The position numbers and the translations under genes were made by a program. 64,000 nucleotides of DNA from Chloroflexota bacterium. GTDB taxonomy: Bacteria; Chloroflexota; Limnocylindria; Limnocylindrales; CSP1-4. The stretch is from positions 65,290-129,289 of the forward strand of contig JACPOS010000023.1 of assembly GCA_016191395.1 (NCBI GenBank). The letters are read 5' to 3'. Shown here piece after piece: positions 46,874-55,799 of this stretch. The notes under the pieces were generated by a model, which was not told the origin of the DNA, did no database searches, and was given only the letters and a program-made list of their open reading frames with translations. Within the stretch, counting starts at the first letter, position 1; each line of letters starts with the position of its first letter.

Positions 46874-48142
46874 ATGGCCCAGTGGACTCCCCGCCAGCGC
46901 TGGTACCTCGCGCTCGGGGTGCTCGCCGGCATCGGCCTGCGGGCATGGGCGCTGCCGATGCCCGGCTACGTCGGCGACATCGACCAGTTCGTGGCCTGGG
47001 TTCGGCACATCGCCGAGAACGGGCTGCCGCGGGCCTATGACGAGCACCTCTCGTTCGGGCCGGTCATGGCATACGTGTGGGGTTTCCTGGGGCTCCTCGA
47101 TCCCGCGTTCAGGACTGCGACGGACTCGTCCGACCTCGTGATCCGCATCCTCATGAAGCTGCCCGGGACGATCGCCGACTTCGGCCTTGCTGCCGGTGTC
47201 GCCTACTGGCTCAGGGCCCGCCCTGCGTGGGCGATCGTCGGCGCAACCGGGCTGCTGGTGATCCCCGCCACCGGCTTCGTGAGCGCCTGGTGGGGCCAGT
47301 ACGAATCGATCTTCAGCCTCGCCGTCCTGGTCGCGCTGCTCCTCGCGGCGCGCGGCCGCGACATGCTCTCTGTCGTGGCGCTCACGATCGCGCTGATGAC
47401 CAAGCCGCAGGTTGCGCCGCTCCTCATCCCGTTCGCGGGATGGTTCATCGCCCGATCCAGCCTGGTGGGGCTCATCCGGCTCGCGGTGGTCGGCGCAGCG
47501 GTCACGTTGGTGCTCTGGTTGCCGTTCGTCGCGGCGGGCGGACCTGCGAAGTACCTCACCGGCCTCGCCCAGTTCCAGGACGACTTCTACGCGATCCTCT
47601 CGCTGTACGCGTGGAACTTCTGGTGGATCGTCCAGGAGCTCCTGGGGCATGGCTCGCTGGTTAACGACAATCAGGCCTTCGTGGGCCCGCTCACGTTCAG
47701 GGTGATCGGCTACCTGGTCACAGGCCTGCTCCTGCTGGCAATCGGCTACGGCGTGTGGCGGCGTCCCACCGCGCGGACACTGGCGCTGGCCCTCGGGGCC
47801 GCGGCTCTGGTCGCGTTCGCCTTCCTGACGACGATGCATGAGCGCTACGGCTACGCCGCGATGGTCTTCCTGGCCCTGCTCGTTGACGATCGCCGCGTGC
47901 GCTGGGTGGCACTCGCCGTTGGAGTGGTGACCTCGCTCAACCTGTTCGCGTCGGCGACGTTCGCGGGCTACCAGGGGCCGGAGGTCGCGATCGGAGGCCT
48001 CGTGGGCATCGCCGGCTCGCTCGCCACGGTCGTCCTCGCGTTGGTGCTGGTCCTCGAGGTGCTCCAGTCGTCCCGCGCTAGCGACGCAGGAACGCCACCC
48101 GATACCAGTGCAGGTAGTGCGGGAGCCACTTCCGCAGCTTGA
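46874..48142 (+). CDS. GT-C membrane glycosyltransferase (Gpi18/ALG6-like)
   Basis: 422 residues, about ten hydrophobic segments. The first extracytoplasmic loop has MPGYVGDIDQFVAWVRHIAE with the acidic pair, a later loop GFVSAWWGQYESIFSLAVL, and MTKPQVAPLLIPFAGWFIA, with FAFLTTMHERYGYAAMVFL near the end; WGQ-E and MHERY are shared with Gpi18-type mannosyltransferases and ALG6/8 relatives. It should use a polyprenyl-phosphate sugar. The last 65 bases overlap the convergent GT2 gene. The Ser/Ala-rich tail lies in that overlap. Confidence 0.83.
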   Translation: MAQWTPRQRWYLALGVLAGIGLRAWALPMPGYVGDIDQFVAWVRHIAENGLPRAYDEHLSFGPVMAYVWGFLGLLDPAFRTATDSSDLVIRILMKLPGTIADFGLAAGVAYWLRARPAWAIVGATGLLVIPATGFVSAWWGQYESIFSLAVLVALLLAARGRDMLSVVALTIALMTKPQVAPLLIPFAGWFIARSSLVGLIRLAVVGAAVTLVLWLPFVAAGGPAKYLTGLAQFQDDFYAILSLYAWNFWWIVQELLGHGSLVNDNQAFVGPLTFRVIGYLVTGLLLLAIGYGVWRRPTARTLALALGAAALVAFAFLTTMHERYGYAAMVFLALLVDDRRVRWVALAVGVVTSLNLFASATFAGYQGPEVAIGGLVGIAGSLATVVLALVLVLEVLQSSRASDAGTPPDTSAGSAGATSAA

Positions 48143-48776
48143 AGTTGCTCTGGCCGGCGGTCCGGTCGCGCCATGTCGTGGGGATCTCCGCGATCCGGCG
48201 CTTGGCGAGCGTCGCCTTCACCGTCAGCTCGAGAGCGAGCTCGAATCCAGCCGTGCTGTCGATCGTCGTCGACTCCAGGAAGCGGCGACTGTAGAGCTTG
48301 AAGTTGTTCGTCGGGTCGTGCGTCGGTACCCGGGCGAACCAATGCAGCGTGAGCCCGGCGATGCGGCTCATCAGGCGCTTGAGCGGGGGGCCGCCGATCT
48401 GCCGGCCGCCCTTCATATACCGAGACGCGGACACCACATCCGCGCCGCCCTTCGCGAGCTCCATCATCCGGTCCACCGCCGTCGGGTCGTCCGATCCGTC
48501 CGCCATCGAGATCAGCACGTACGGTGTGCTCGTCCCGGCGATCCCGGCCTTCATGGCGTTGAGGACCCCTCGCCCAAGGTCGTTGCGGAGCCCGCGGAGC
48601 GATGGAATCTCGCCAGCCAGTCGCGCGACCACGGGCACGGTCGTGTCCCCGTCGAAGTCGTACACGACCACCAGCTCGTGCGGCGTCGTGACCGCCGCCG
48701 AAAGGGCGCGGAGCACCGGCTCCACCGCCTCGCCCTCGTTGTAGACGGGCAGGATGATCGCGACCTCCGGGTTCAC
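48078..48776 (-). CDS. GT2 glycosyltransferase (DPM-like)
   Basis: 232 residues: VAIILPVYNEGEAVEPVLRA, ELVVVYDFDGDTTVPVVARL, GRGVLNAMKAGIAGTSTPYV, the metal-binding ISMADGSDDP and HDPTNNFKLYSRRFLEST. It resembles polyprenyl-phosphate mannose synthases. No anchor helix is present. GTG 48776 overlaps the stop of the epimerase (GTGA). Its 3' end overlaps the convergent GT-C gene by 65 bases, a pairing also seen at 22712-22776. Confidence 0.87.
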   Translation of the reverse strand: MNPEVAIILPVYNEGEAVEPVLRALSAAVTTPHELVVVYDFDGDTTVPVVARLAGEIPSLRGLRNDLGRGVLNAMKAGIAGTSTPYVLISMADGSDDPTAVDRMMELAKGGADVVSASRYMKGGRQIGGPPLKRLMSRIAGLTLHWFARVPTHDPTNNFKLYSRRFLESTTIDSTAGFELALELTVKATLAKRRIAEIPTTWRDRTAGQSNFKLRKWLPHYLHWYRVAFLRR

Positions 48777-49798
48777 AGTCGGCCGGCGTCCAGCTCGGCG
48801 CGGATCCACGGGATGACCTCGTCGAGCATCGAATCGAGGGTCGTCGTCGCCTCGAACCCGAGGACCTCGCGAGCCTTGCGGACGTCCGGTACGCGGCGCT
48901 GGACGTCGTGCTCGAACGGCGGATCGGTCACGTAGCGGAATGCCGGTCCGTCGGGGCCGTGGACCTTGCGCCAGATGGCCTCGGCGAGCTCGAGGACGGT
49001 CGTCGATGCCGCGGTCGAGAGGTTGAAGTCCTCGTTCATAGCCTTCGATGATTCCATCGCGATCCGGATCCCCCGGGCGAGGTCACCGCCATACGTGTAG
49101 TGGCGAACCTGGTTGCCCTCGCCAAGGATGTGCAGGGGATCCTGGCCCTGCATCGCCTTGAGGGCGAGGTCGGGGACCACGTGGGAGAGGGCGAGCTTGA
49201 TGTTGCCGCTCATGACGTCCGTGTCGCGTAGCGCCCGGCGCTCGCCGATGCCCACGCAGTTGAACGGCCGCAGGATCGTCCACGGAAGCTGGTACTGCTC
49301 CCACGCTCCCTTCACGAAGTACTCGGCCGCCAGCTTCTGGAAGCCATACGTGGACACGGGCGGCGGCGATGTCAGCTCGGCACCCTCCGGAGTGGGGAAG
49401 ACGTCTGTGGACTCGAACACCATCGACGAGCTCATCACCACGATCCGCTGGAGGGTGCCGCGCTTGTGGGCGTCGATCGCGGCATCGAACGTCGCCGCGA
49501 GGATGCGCTCGTTCTCGGCCAGGAGGTCGTACGCGAACTCGTGGAAGTAGCTGATCCCACCGATCATCGCCGCGGCGGCCACGACCTGGTCGCACTCGCG
49601 CGCCAGCTCGGTGAGCAGCGCCACGTCCTTGGCGTCGCCCTCGACGAAGCGGTACCGCGGATGGCTGTCGTACGACTTGGCAAGGCGCCCGTACTTGCTG
49701 AAGTTGTCGATCCCGATCACCTCATGGCCGCGCTCAAGCAGCTCGGGGACGAGATAGCCGCAAATGAAACCGGCGGCGCCCGTGACGAGAATTCGCAT
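48773..49798 (-). CDS. NAD-dependent epimerase/dehydratase
   Basis: A 341-residue extended SDR. The dinucleotide motif reads LVTGAAGFICGYLVPELLER, where the third Gly of GxxGxxG is Cys. Then EVIGIDNFSKYGRLA, VVMSSSMVFESTDVF and the catalytic STYGFQKLAAEYF follow, with LRPFNCVGIGERR. It is close to GDP-mannose 3,5-epimerase/UDP-sugar epimerase relatives but not assignable. ATG 49798 shares one base with the upstream stop, so it belongs to the operon 50694-48078. Confidence 0.82.
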   Translation of the reverse strand: MRILVTGAAGFICGYLVPELLERGHEVIGIDNFSKYGRLAKSYDSHPRYRFVEGDAKDVALLTELARECDQVVAAAAMIGGISYFHEFAYDLLAENERILAATFDAAIDAHKRGTLQRIVVMSSSMVFESTDVFPTPEGAELTSPPPVSTYGFQKLAAEYFVKGAWEQYQLPWTILRPFNCVGIGERRALRDTDVMSGNIKLALSHVVPDLALKAMQGQDPLHILGEGNQVRHYTYGGDLARGIRIAMESSKAMNEDFNLSTAASTTVLELAEAIWRKVHGPDGPAFRYVTDPPFEHDVQRRVPDVRKAREVLGFEATTTLDSMLDEVIPWIRAELDAGRL

Positions 49799-50694
49799 CA
49801 GGGGCGCGCCGAAGTCACGGTGAACTGCGACTGATCGATCCCGAGTTGGATGAACCGCGGAAGCGTCCTCCGGCGGCCGATCTGAATCGCGATCGCCTCG
49901 AGGACGACCCCACCAAGCGTGAGCCCGGGGATTGGGAGTGCCCAGCACGCGGCGATCAACGGCGACAGCGCCGGAACTGAGCCGACGCGGTAACCCGGCT
50001 GGGCAAATGGCCAGAAGATTGGTGTTGCCAGCCACAGGCCTCGCCGAACCCCAAGACGAGCCAGCGCAAGCACGCCGACTAGCATGAGCAATGGATTACC
50101 GAACGTCGACTCGCCCTGCGCTTGTCGCGCGAGGCTCGAACCGATCTGGGGCAGTTCCTGGATGAACCGTACCCACGGCAGGAATGGAGCCGTCACCAGG
50201 ACGACCGCAGCCGCCAGCGCCACGGCGCGCCATCGATTCTCAGCGACCAGTGCAAAGACGGCGTACGGCTTGATCACCGAAGCAATACCCGATATGGCAC
50301 CGCCGGCCACGAGCAAGGCGAGGACCAACACCTCCGGGTGGCCAAGGAGGATCGATCCGAACAACGGTGGAAAGAACAACCAATACGCGGGCAGGGCAAG
50401 GCGCTTGATCGACCAGAACGCCAGCGCCGCCATGCCGAGGACCGATCCCCACGTAATCAGCTGACTCGGCAGGATTACGAGTCCGACAAACGGCAGGAGC
50501 ATTGGCGGCGGTCCTGCGAAGATCAGGGCCGGTGGGCCAACGGACCAGGGATCGGCGCCATTCAGCCACGCTCTCGCCGCGTCCGTGTAGTTCACCGCGT
50601 GCGAGCCGAGGATCGGCGGGGCGATCAGGATGAACAGGAACGAGCGTGCACTGCCGATCACGAACGTCGACATAAGCAACGTGTGCCAAAGCAT
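49798..50694 (-). CDS. DUF2029-like membrane protein, catalytic Asp replaced
   Basis: 298 residues, polytopic, a paralog of 18579-19574. Aligned first loops: SHAVNYTDAARAWLNGADPW here against WDAVVYVRAARALLAGDNPW there, so the Asp expected for catalysis is His. Otherwise the fold is kept (FAGPPPMLLPFVGLVILPS, ASVIKPYAVFALVAENRW). It may be inactive, use the nearby Asp, or have another role. ATG 50694 is the first standard start after the dehydrogenase stop; coding-like sequence extends slightly upstream without a start. Confidence 0.68.
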   Translation of the reverse strand: MLWHTLLMSTFVIGSARSFLFILIAPPILGSHAVNYTDAARAWLNGADPWSVGPPALIFAGPPPMLLPFVGLVILPSQLITWGSVLGMAALAFWSIKRLALPAYWLFFPPLFGSILLGHPEVLVLALLVAGGAISGIASVIKPYAVFALVAENRWRAVALAAAVVLVTAPFLPWVRFIQELPQIGSSLARQAQGESTFGNPLLMLVGVLALARLGVRRGLWLATPIFWPFAQPGYRVGSVPALSPLIAACWALPIPGLTLGGVVLEAIAIQIGRRRTLPRFIQLGIDQSQFTVTSARP

Positions 50695-50747
50695 CTCGTG
50701 GGAGATCTGCGGCCGGACAGAAGCCAGACGCCCGACTGCGTCGCTGA

Positions 50748-51947
50748 TCAGAGCGTGATTCCTTCGCCCAGTGCGCCCCAGACATCGATGACGTCCTTGC
50801 CGCCGAGCTCGAGCCCGATGTACGCCTTGTGCGGGGCCCCGAGGATGAGGATGTCGCTCTGGGCGACGACGTCGCCGACCCCAAGCAGCCGGTCGTCGAT
50901 GACGTAGGGGTCCGTGCACAGGACGCGCGCCCCGGCCCAGGTCAGGAGCTTGCGCACCTTGTAGCTGAGCGATGCGCGCGTGTCGTCCGACTCGGCCTTG
51001 AAGGCCATGCCCAGGATGCCGACGGTCTTGCCCTGGAGCGTTCCGTATCGGCGCTGCAGAGCGGAGACGATGTACGCGGGCAGGCCCTCGTTGACCTGCA
51101 TCGCCGCCTGGCCCATCGGGAAGTGGTCGGCGGTGAAGGCTGAGAGCTGCATCGTGTCCTTGAACAGGCACGGACCCGCGGCGAAGCCCGGCCCGGGAAG
51201 GTCGCGCGCTCGCGGATAGTCTTCCCGGATCGCCTTCAGGACGTTCGTGTAGTCCACGCCCGCCTGGTCCGCGATCATCAGGAACTGGTTCGCGACGGCG
51301 AACTTCATGTACCGCCACGTGTTGGTGAAGAGCTTCGCGAGCTCGGCCTCCTTCGTCGTGGTGCGGATGGTCTTGGGGCCCAGGCGTGCGAAGAGCTCGC
51401 CGGCGCGCTCCGCCGCACGATCCTCGTCCGCGCCGATGATCTGGGGCAGAGACCGCAGCTCCTCCAGCGCGTAGCCCTCGGCGATGCGCTCTGGGCAGAA
51501 GGCCACGTCCACCGTGCAGCCGCGTTCGGCGAGCTGCTGTGCGACGTAGGCAGAGGTGCCCGGGTAGACGGTGCTGCGCAGGACCACGAGGGCGCCCTCA
51601 CGCAAGTGCGGCGCGATCTCCGCGACGGTCCGTTCGAAGATCGTCATGGACGGGCCCAGGAACTCGTCGACGGGCGTCCCGATCACGACCACCACGCGGT
51701 TCGTCCGCTCCAGCATCGTCGGGTTGCTGTCGAAGGAGAGGCGGCCGGTTTCGAGGATCTTCGGGAGGAGGTCGTCCGCGCCGCTCTCGCGGAACGGCAT
51801 GGAGCCCCTCGCGATCCGCTCGATGGTCGCCTGGTTGATGTCGTAGATGCCGACCGTCCAGCCGGCGTCGGCAAACGCAAGGCTCAGCGGCAAGCCCACG
51901 TGGCCCCCGCCTCCGAGCACGACCAGATCGAGATCAGGCTCAGTCAC
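50748..51947 (-). CDS. UDP-glucose/UDP-ManNAc dehydrogenase family protein
   Basis: 399 residues. NAD-binding LVVLGGGGHVGLPLSLAFAD, GTPVDEFLGPSMTIFERTV, VVLRSTVYPGTSAYVAQQLA, FCPERIAEGYAL, the catalytic-Cys motif GFAAGPCLFKDTMQL and GILGMAFKAESDDTRASLS are all in place, so it should oxidise a UDP-sugar to the uronic acid. It is nearer to the UDP-N-acetyl-mannosamine/glucosamine dehydrogenase branch than to Ugd, judging by the GxCLFKD loop, but the substrate is open. GTG 51947 is fixed by TACAGT seven bases upstream. Confidence 0.9.
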   Translation of the reverse strand: MTEPDLDLVVLGGGGHVGLPLSLAFADAGWTVGIYDINQATIERIARGSMPFRESGADDLLPKILETGRLSFDSNPTMLERTNRVVVVIGTPVDEFLGPSMTIFERTVAEIAPHLREGALVVLRSTVYPGTSAYVAQQLAERGCTVDVAFCPERIAEGYALEELRSLPQIIGADEDRAAERAGELFARLGPKTIRTTTKEAELAKLFTNTWRYMKFAVANQFLMIADQAGVDYTNVLKAIREDYPRARDLPGPGFAAGPCLFKDTMQLSAFTADHFPMGQAAMQVNEGLPAYIVSALQRRYGTLQGKTVGILGMAFKAESDDTRASLSYKVRKLLTWAGARVLCTDPYVIDDRLLGVGDVVAQSDILILGAPHKAYIGLELGGKDVIDVWGALGEGITL

Positions 51948-51954
51948 CGCCGGG

Positions 51955-51960
51955 ACTGTA
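51955..51960 (-). promoter_or_regulatory. Leaderless -10 hexamer for the dehydrogenase
   Basis: TACAGT on the minus strand, seven bases before GTG 51947. Confidence 0.55.
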
Positions 51961-52053
51961 CCAGCCGCCATGGGGGGCCAAGCGATGGCCCGTTGGTCCG
52001 GGGAGGTGCAGATATCACGGGTTGGCACGAGTCCTCGAAATCGGAGACGCGGC

Positions 52054-52059
52054 TACTCT
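52054..52059 (+). promoter_or_regulatory. Leaderless -10 hexamer for 52069-53028
   Basis: TACTCT, nine bases, GTG 52069. Confidence 0.5.
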
Positions 52060-52068
52060 GTACGACCC

Positions 52069-53028
52069 GTGAACCTACCTGCGCCTCGCGCACTCCTTCG
52101 GCCCATCGACACCCTGCTCGCGCGCCTGCCCGAGCCGGTGGAAGCGCGCATCCGCGAGCGGCTGGGCCTGGACCTGTTCATCGTGGTTGCCACCGTCGCG
52201 GTGTTCCTGCGCCTCTTCAACGTCTCGCCGTGGACGCCCTGGGTGCTGGACATGCACACCTACTGGGCCACGGGAGCGGGCGTGAGCTACGTCCAATCGA
52301 ACCCGTACGTGATCGGCGCGTACCTCTATGCGCCGGCGTTCGCCCAGGCAATCGCCCCGCTCACGCTGCTGCCGTGGCCGTGGTTCGCCGCCCTGTGGAC
52401 CGCAGCGATCGCGGCGGCGCTCGTCTGGCTCGTGGGCCGCTGGTCCTTCCCGGTGCTGCTACTGACTGGCGCGGTCGCGCTGGAGCTGTATCTCGGCCAG
52501 ATCGACGTGTTCATCGCCGCCGCGGTCGTCATCGGCTTCCGCTACCCCGCCGTCTGGGCCTTCCCGCTCCTGACGAAGGTCGCGCCGGGGATCGGGCTGC
52601 TGTGGTTCGCCGTCCGGCGGGAGTGGCGGAATCTCGCCATCGCCATCGCCTCCACGCTCGCCGTCGCCGCGGTCTCCGCGGTGTTCATGCCGCAGCTCTG
52701 GCACGACTGGTACGACCTGCTGCGCCGCAGCGTCACCGACCGCCAGGTCGTGGAGGGCGCGTACCTCGCGATCCCCGTGTGGGCTCGTCTGCCGTTCGCC
52801 GTCGCGATCATCGCGTGGGGTGCTCGTACCAGCCGCCACTGGACCGTGCCGATCGGAATCCTCCTCGCCATGCCCATCCTCTGGATCAACGTGTTCACCA
52901 TCCTCATCGCCGTCATCCCGCTCCGCGAGGAGCCAGGCCTGACGCCCGCTCGAGCCTGGCTCCTGCGCGAGCGCCTCCTCCCCGACGTCCTCCGCCCGAA
53001 GCCCGCCGCCGTCCCGCAAGCAGGCTGA
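52069..53028 (+). CDS. DUF2029/GT87-like membrane glycosyltransferase
   Basis: 319 residues. The first loop is WVLDMHTYWATGAGVSYVQS followed by YLYAPAFAQAIAPLTLLPW. The segment FPLLTKVAPGIGLLWFAVRR is almost identical to one in 7500-8369, so the two are recent paralogs 45 kb apart. GTG 52069 is chosen because of the TACTCT element; a longer frame upstream lacks support and would overlap the divergent dehydrogenase gene. It is followed eight bases later by 53037. Confidence 0.8.
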   Translation: MNLPAPRALLRPIDTLLARLPEPVEARIRERLGLDLFIVVATVAVFLRLFNVSPWTPWVLDMHTYWATGAGVSYVQSNPYVIGAYLYAPAFAQAIAPLTLLPWPWFAALWTAAIAAALVWLVGRWSFPVLLLTGAVALELYLGQIDVFIAAAVVIGFRYPAVWAFPLLTKVAPGIGLLWFAVRREWRNLAIAIASTLAVAAVSAVFMPQLWHDWYDLLRRSVTDRQVVEGAYLAIPVWARLPFAVAIIAWGARTSRHWTVPIGILLAMPILWINVFTILIAVIPLREEPGLTPARAWLLRERLLPDVLRPKPAAVPQAG

Positions 53029-53036
53029 CCACCGCC

Positions 53037-54695
53037 TTGGTCGCCGCCGCGAACCGCCGCTGGCCGTCCATCGGGGAGCTGTGGACGTTCCTCGGGATCG
53101 CGCTGCCGTTCCTCGCGGCGCTCCTCGTGCCGATGCCCTCGGTCGACCTCGCGTACCAGCTCCGTGCCGGCGCGGGAATCCTCGCCGGTCAGGGCATCCC
53201 TGCTGTCGATACGTGGACCTTCACGGTCGCCGGCAACCCCTGGCTGGACCAGCAGTGGGGCGCGCAGGTCCTGCTCGCCGCCGTGTACCAGGCCGGGGGC
53301 TGGACCGGCCTCGCGATCCTCCGGGCGACACTCGTCGCGGCCGCATTCGCCGGGGTGCTCGCGGCGCTTCGATCCTCCTGGTCCATCGCTTCCGTCCGCG
53401 CCGGCGGCTCCTCGATCGCGAGCTCCGCCCGAACCGCGACGCTGATCGTGCTCGGCTCGTTCGCCGTCGCCGCGCCCGCGCTGGCGCTGCGACCCCAGCT
53501 GTTCGCCATCGTGCTCTTCGCGGCGACGCTCCTGATCCTCGTCGACCGCTCCCGGCACCCGCGCCGCCTGTGGCTCATCCCGGTCTTCGCCGCCGCGTGG
53601 GCAAACCTGCACGGCAGCTTCCCGCTGGTGGTCGTGCTCGTGGCGCTCGCGTGGGTGGACGAGGTCGCGCTGCTGCGCATGCCCGTGCCCGCGGGACATG
53701 CTCGCGCGCCCCTGTCGCGCCGGCTCCTCGGCTCCACCGGCCTGGCGCTCATCGGTGCCATCTCGGCCCTCGCCACGCTCCTGAGCCCGTTCGGGATCGA
53801 TGCCTGGAAGTACATCGAGAATCTCGCCCGCAACCCGGAGATCACCTCGGCGGTGACCGAGTGGCGGCCGCCGACGCCCCTCGAGCCGGCCGGTGCCGTG
53901 TTCTACCTCTCGCTGCTCATCGTGCTCGGCATCGTCGCGTACCGGCTCCGCTCCGACAGGGGTCGCCCAGGCGCCCAGTTCATGGGCCCGACCCTCTCGA
54001 TCGTGGTCTTCGGCGTCCTCGGCGTCGTGACCGGCCGAGGTCTCGCCTGGTGGGCGATCGCCGGCTTCGTTGCCGGTGTCTCGCTCCAGCCGGGGCTCCG
54101 GCTCGCCGACCTGCGCCTCCCGCGCATGCCCGTCCTCCGCGCCCGAACCGCCCGCGAGGCGTCCGAAAGCGAAACCCGCCGCTCGCCGCTCAACGCGCTC
54201 GTCGTGGTGGTCCTCGCCACCGCAGCGGTCGCAGTCCTGCCGCTTTGGCGCCCGGTAGGTCCGGTCGGCATCCCCTCGGCAACCCTGAGCTTCGCCCCGC
54301 AGGGCATCGTCGAGAAGCTCAACTTCCTGGTCGGTGTCGGTTCGCTTGGCCGCGACGCCCGCATCTGGAACCCGCAGACATGGGGTTCCTGGCTCGAGTT
54401 CGGAGTGCCCGAGGCCAGGTTCGCGATCGACTCACGAATCGAGCTGTTCCCCTCGAAGGTCATCGCCGAGAACGAGAGCATTACCCGTGGCTCCGCGGAC
54501 GTGCTCGACGTCCTACGCAGCTACCACGTTGACGCGGTCGTAACCACACGAGGCCTCGACAGCAGCTCCTATCGCAGCCTCACGCCGGTCGATGACCTGT
54601 GGACGGCCCTCTACAACTCGGGCGAATGGACCGAGGTCTACCAGGACGTCGATGGGACCATCTGGATGCGAACGGCGGCTCCGTTCGGGGAGTAG
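53037..54695 (+). CDS. Polytopic membrane protein, probable GT-C type, unrecognised family
   Basis: 552 residues with about ten hydrophobic segments. The first extracytoplasmic loop (VDLAYQLRAGAGILAGQGIP, then DTWTFTVAGNPWLDQQWGAQ) has the acidic, aromatic makeup of GT-C enzymes. A soluble C-terminal part contains WNPQTWGSWLEFGVPEARFA and RGSADVLDVLRSYHVDAVVT. TTG 53037 is the first usable start after the stop of the previous gene. It ends base-to-base against the convergent deacetylase stop. The function is inferred from topology and place only. Confidence 0.65.
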   Translation: MVAAANRRWPSIGELWTFLGIALPFLAALLVPMPSVDLAYQLRAGAGILAGQGIPAVDTWTFTVAGNPWLDQQWGAQVLLAAVYQAGGWTGLAILRATLVAAAFAGVLAALRSSWSIASVRAGGSSIASSARTATLIVLGSFAVAAPALALRPQLFAIVLFAATLLILVDRSRHPRRLWLIPVFAAAWANLHGSFPLVVVLVALAWVDEVALLRMPVPAGHARAPLSRRLLGSTGLALIGAISALATLLSPFGIDAWKYIENLARNPEITSAVTEWRPPTPLEPAGAVFYLSLLIVLGIVAYRLRSDRGRPGAQFMGPTLSIVVFGVLGVVTGRGLAWWAIAGFVAGVSLQPGLRLADLRLPRMPVLRARTAREASESETRRSPLNALVVVVLATAAVAVLPLWRPVGPVGIPSATLSFAPQGIVEKLNFLVGVGSLGRDARIWNPQTWGSWLEFGVPEARFAIDSRIELFPSKVIAENESITRGSADVLDVLRSYHVDAVVTTRGLDSSSYRSLTPVDDLWTALYNSGEWTEVYQDVDGTIWMRTAAPFGE

Positions 54696-55766
54696 CTACG
54701 GGCGGTAGCTGTGCCAGTAGCGCTCGGCCGGCCCGTTGACGCGGCCGAGTGCGCCAACCGCGGCTGCGTGCTGCCGGACGGCGGCCGCCATCTGCTTCTC
54801 GCCGCCGAAGAGCCGATCGAGCTGGCTCTCGTACATCGCGATGCCGCGGACCTTGCGCTCAAGCTGGTCGCCGATGTCCGCGTAGCGCGGCGTCAGGAGG
54901 ATGTCCGACGGGATGCCATCCAGCGCGCCATGTGGCAGGTCGTCGAGCGACTGGAACGTGTTCCACAACGCGTACGGGAAGTCCTCGTAGAAGGCGACGG
55001 TGCCGGCCCACTCCGGCCCGGGCATGACCCACGTCGCGGGCTCGGCGAGGAGCGAGACGCCGACGTCTCGGCAGAGCTGGTGGTCCACGTGGTTGCCCAC
55101 CGCGAGCGGCAGGTACACCGTGGAGGGCTCCAGGCGCGCGATCTCGCGGCGCAGGATCGCGAGCGGCGCATCGTCGTCCGTTCGAACGGGACCGAGCAGC
55201 TGGTCGTCGCCCTCGTAGCCGCGGAAGACCGCGTCGGCGAGGTCCAGGAACACGACCGAGGCCTCGGCGAAGTACGCGTAGCGCTCGTCCTCGACCCGCC
55301 GCCTGGCGATGATCTCGCCGGCCGTCGCCGCCTCGAGGACGTCATCCGTGTACAGCGCGCCCTGGGTGGAGACGTCGTCCATGACCGCCTGGCCCGCCAG
55401 GCTCCTGTTGCGGATGCTCGCGCGGCGGTACCACGAGGCGCGCTGCCAGAACCGCTTCGCCGCGGCGTCCGCGTCCGCCTGGGTCGCCTCCAGTCGATCG
55501 TCGTCCGCCGACCACGGCGCGTCCGTGCCGGGCTGGTCCGCCCGGATGCTCGCCCGGTTGAACGCCTCCGTCGCGGGCCACAGCGCCTTGGTGCCGAACC
55601 CGAGCGCCTCCCGCTGGTAGCTGGTCAGCGAGCCACCGGTGGAGCTGGATCCCGAGAAGACGGTCAGGATCGTGACGTTCTGGCCAAGCTCGCGCAGGCT
55701 CGCGATCAACCCGCCGCACGAGAGTGCGACATCGTCTGGGTGGGGAGCGACGAACACGTGGGCCAT
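54696..55766 (-). CDS. PIG-L/LmbE-family deacetylase
   Basis: 356 residues. The zinc-binding signature is FVAPHPDDVALSCGGLIASL (HPDD), with the third ligand in GNHVDHQLCRDVG (HxxH). The family removes acetyl groups from N-acetylglucosamine in lipids, mycothiol/bacillithiol precursors and antibiotics; here a lipid-linked or nucleotide GlcNAc substrate would suit. It is longer than the usual 220-300 residues through inserts after the first motif. TATACT lies nine bases before ATG 55766, so the mRNA should be leaderless. Confidence 0.9.
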   Translation of the reverse strand: MAHVFVAPHPDDVALSCGGLIASLRELGQNVTILTVFSGSSSTGGSLTSYQREALGFGTKALWPATEAFNRASIRADQPGTDAPWSADDDRLEATQADADAAAKRFWQRASWYRRASIRNRSLAGQAVMDDVSTQGALYTDDVLEAATAGEIIARRRVEDERYAYFAEASVVFLDLADAVFRGYEGDDQLLGPVRTDDDAPLAILRREIARLEPSTVYLPLAVGNHVDHQLCRDVGVSLLAEPATWVMPGPEWAGTVAFYEDFPYALWNTFQSLDDLPHGALDGIPSDILLTPRYADIGDQLERKVRGIAMYESQLDRLFGGEKQMAAAVRQHAAAVGALGRVNGPAERYWHSYRP

Positions 55767-55775
55767 CGACGACCG

Positions 55776-55781
55776 AGTATA
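55776..55781 (-). promoter_or_regulatory. Leaderless -10 hexamer for the PIG-L gene
   Basis: TATACT on the minus strand, nine bases (CGGTCGTCG), ATG 55766; nearly the same string as before 2995. Confidence 0.6.
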
Positions 55782-55799
55782 TCGACGCGCCCGGTCGCC

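Noticed and set aside
51606-53036. Upstream extension of the frame of the 53037 membrane protein
   Set aside because: It lies over the dehydrogenase start and the DUF2029 gene in another frame and encodes low-complexity Arg/Pro-rich sequence; TTG 53037 follows the DUF2029 stop closely.
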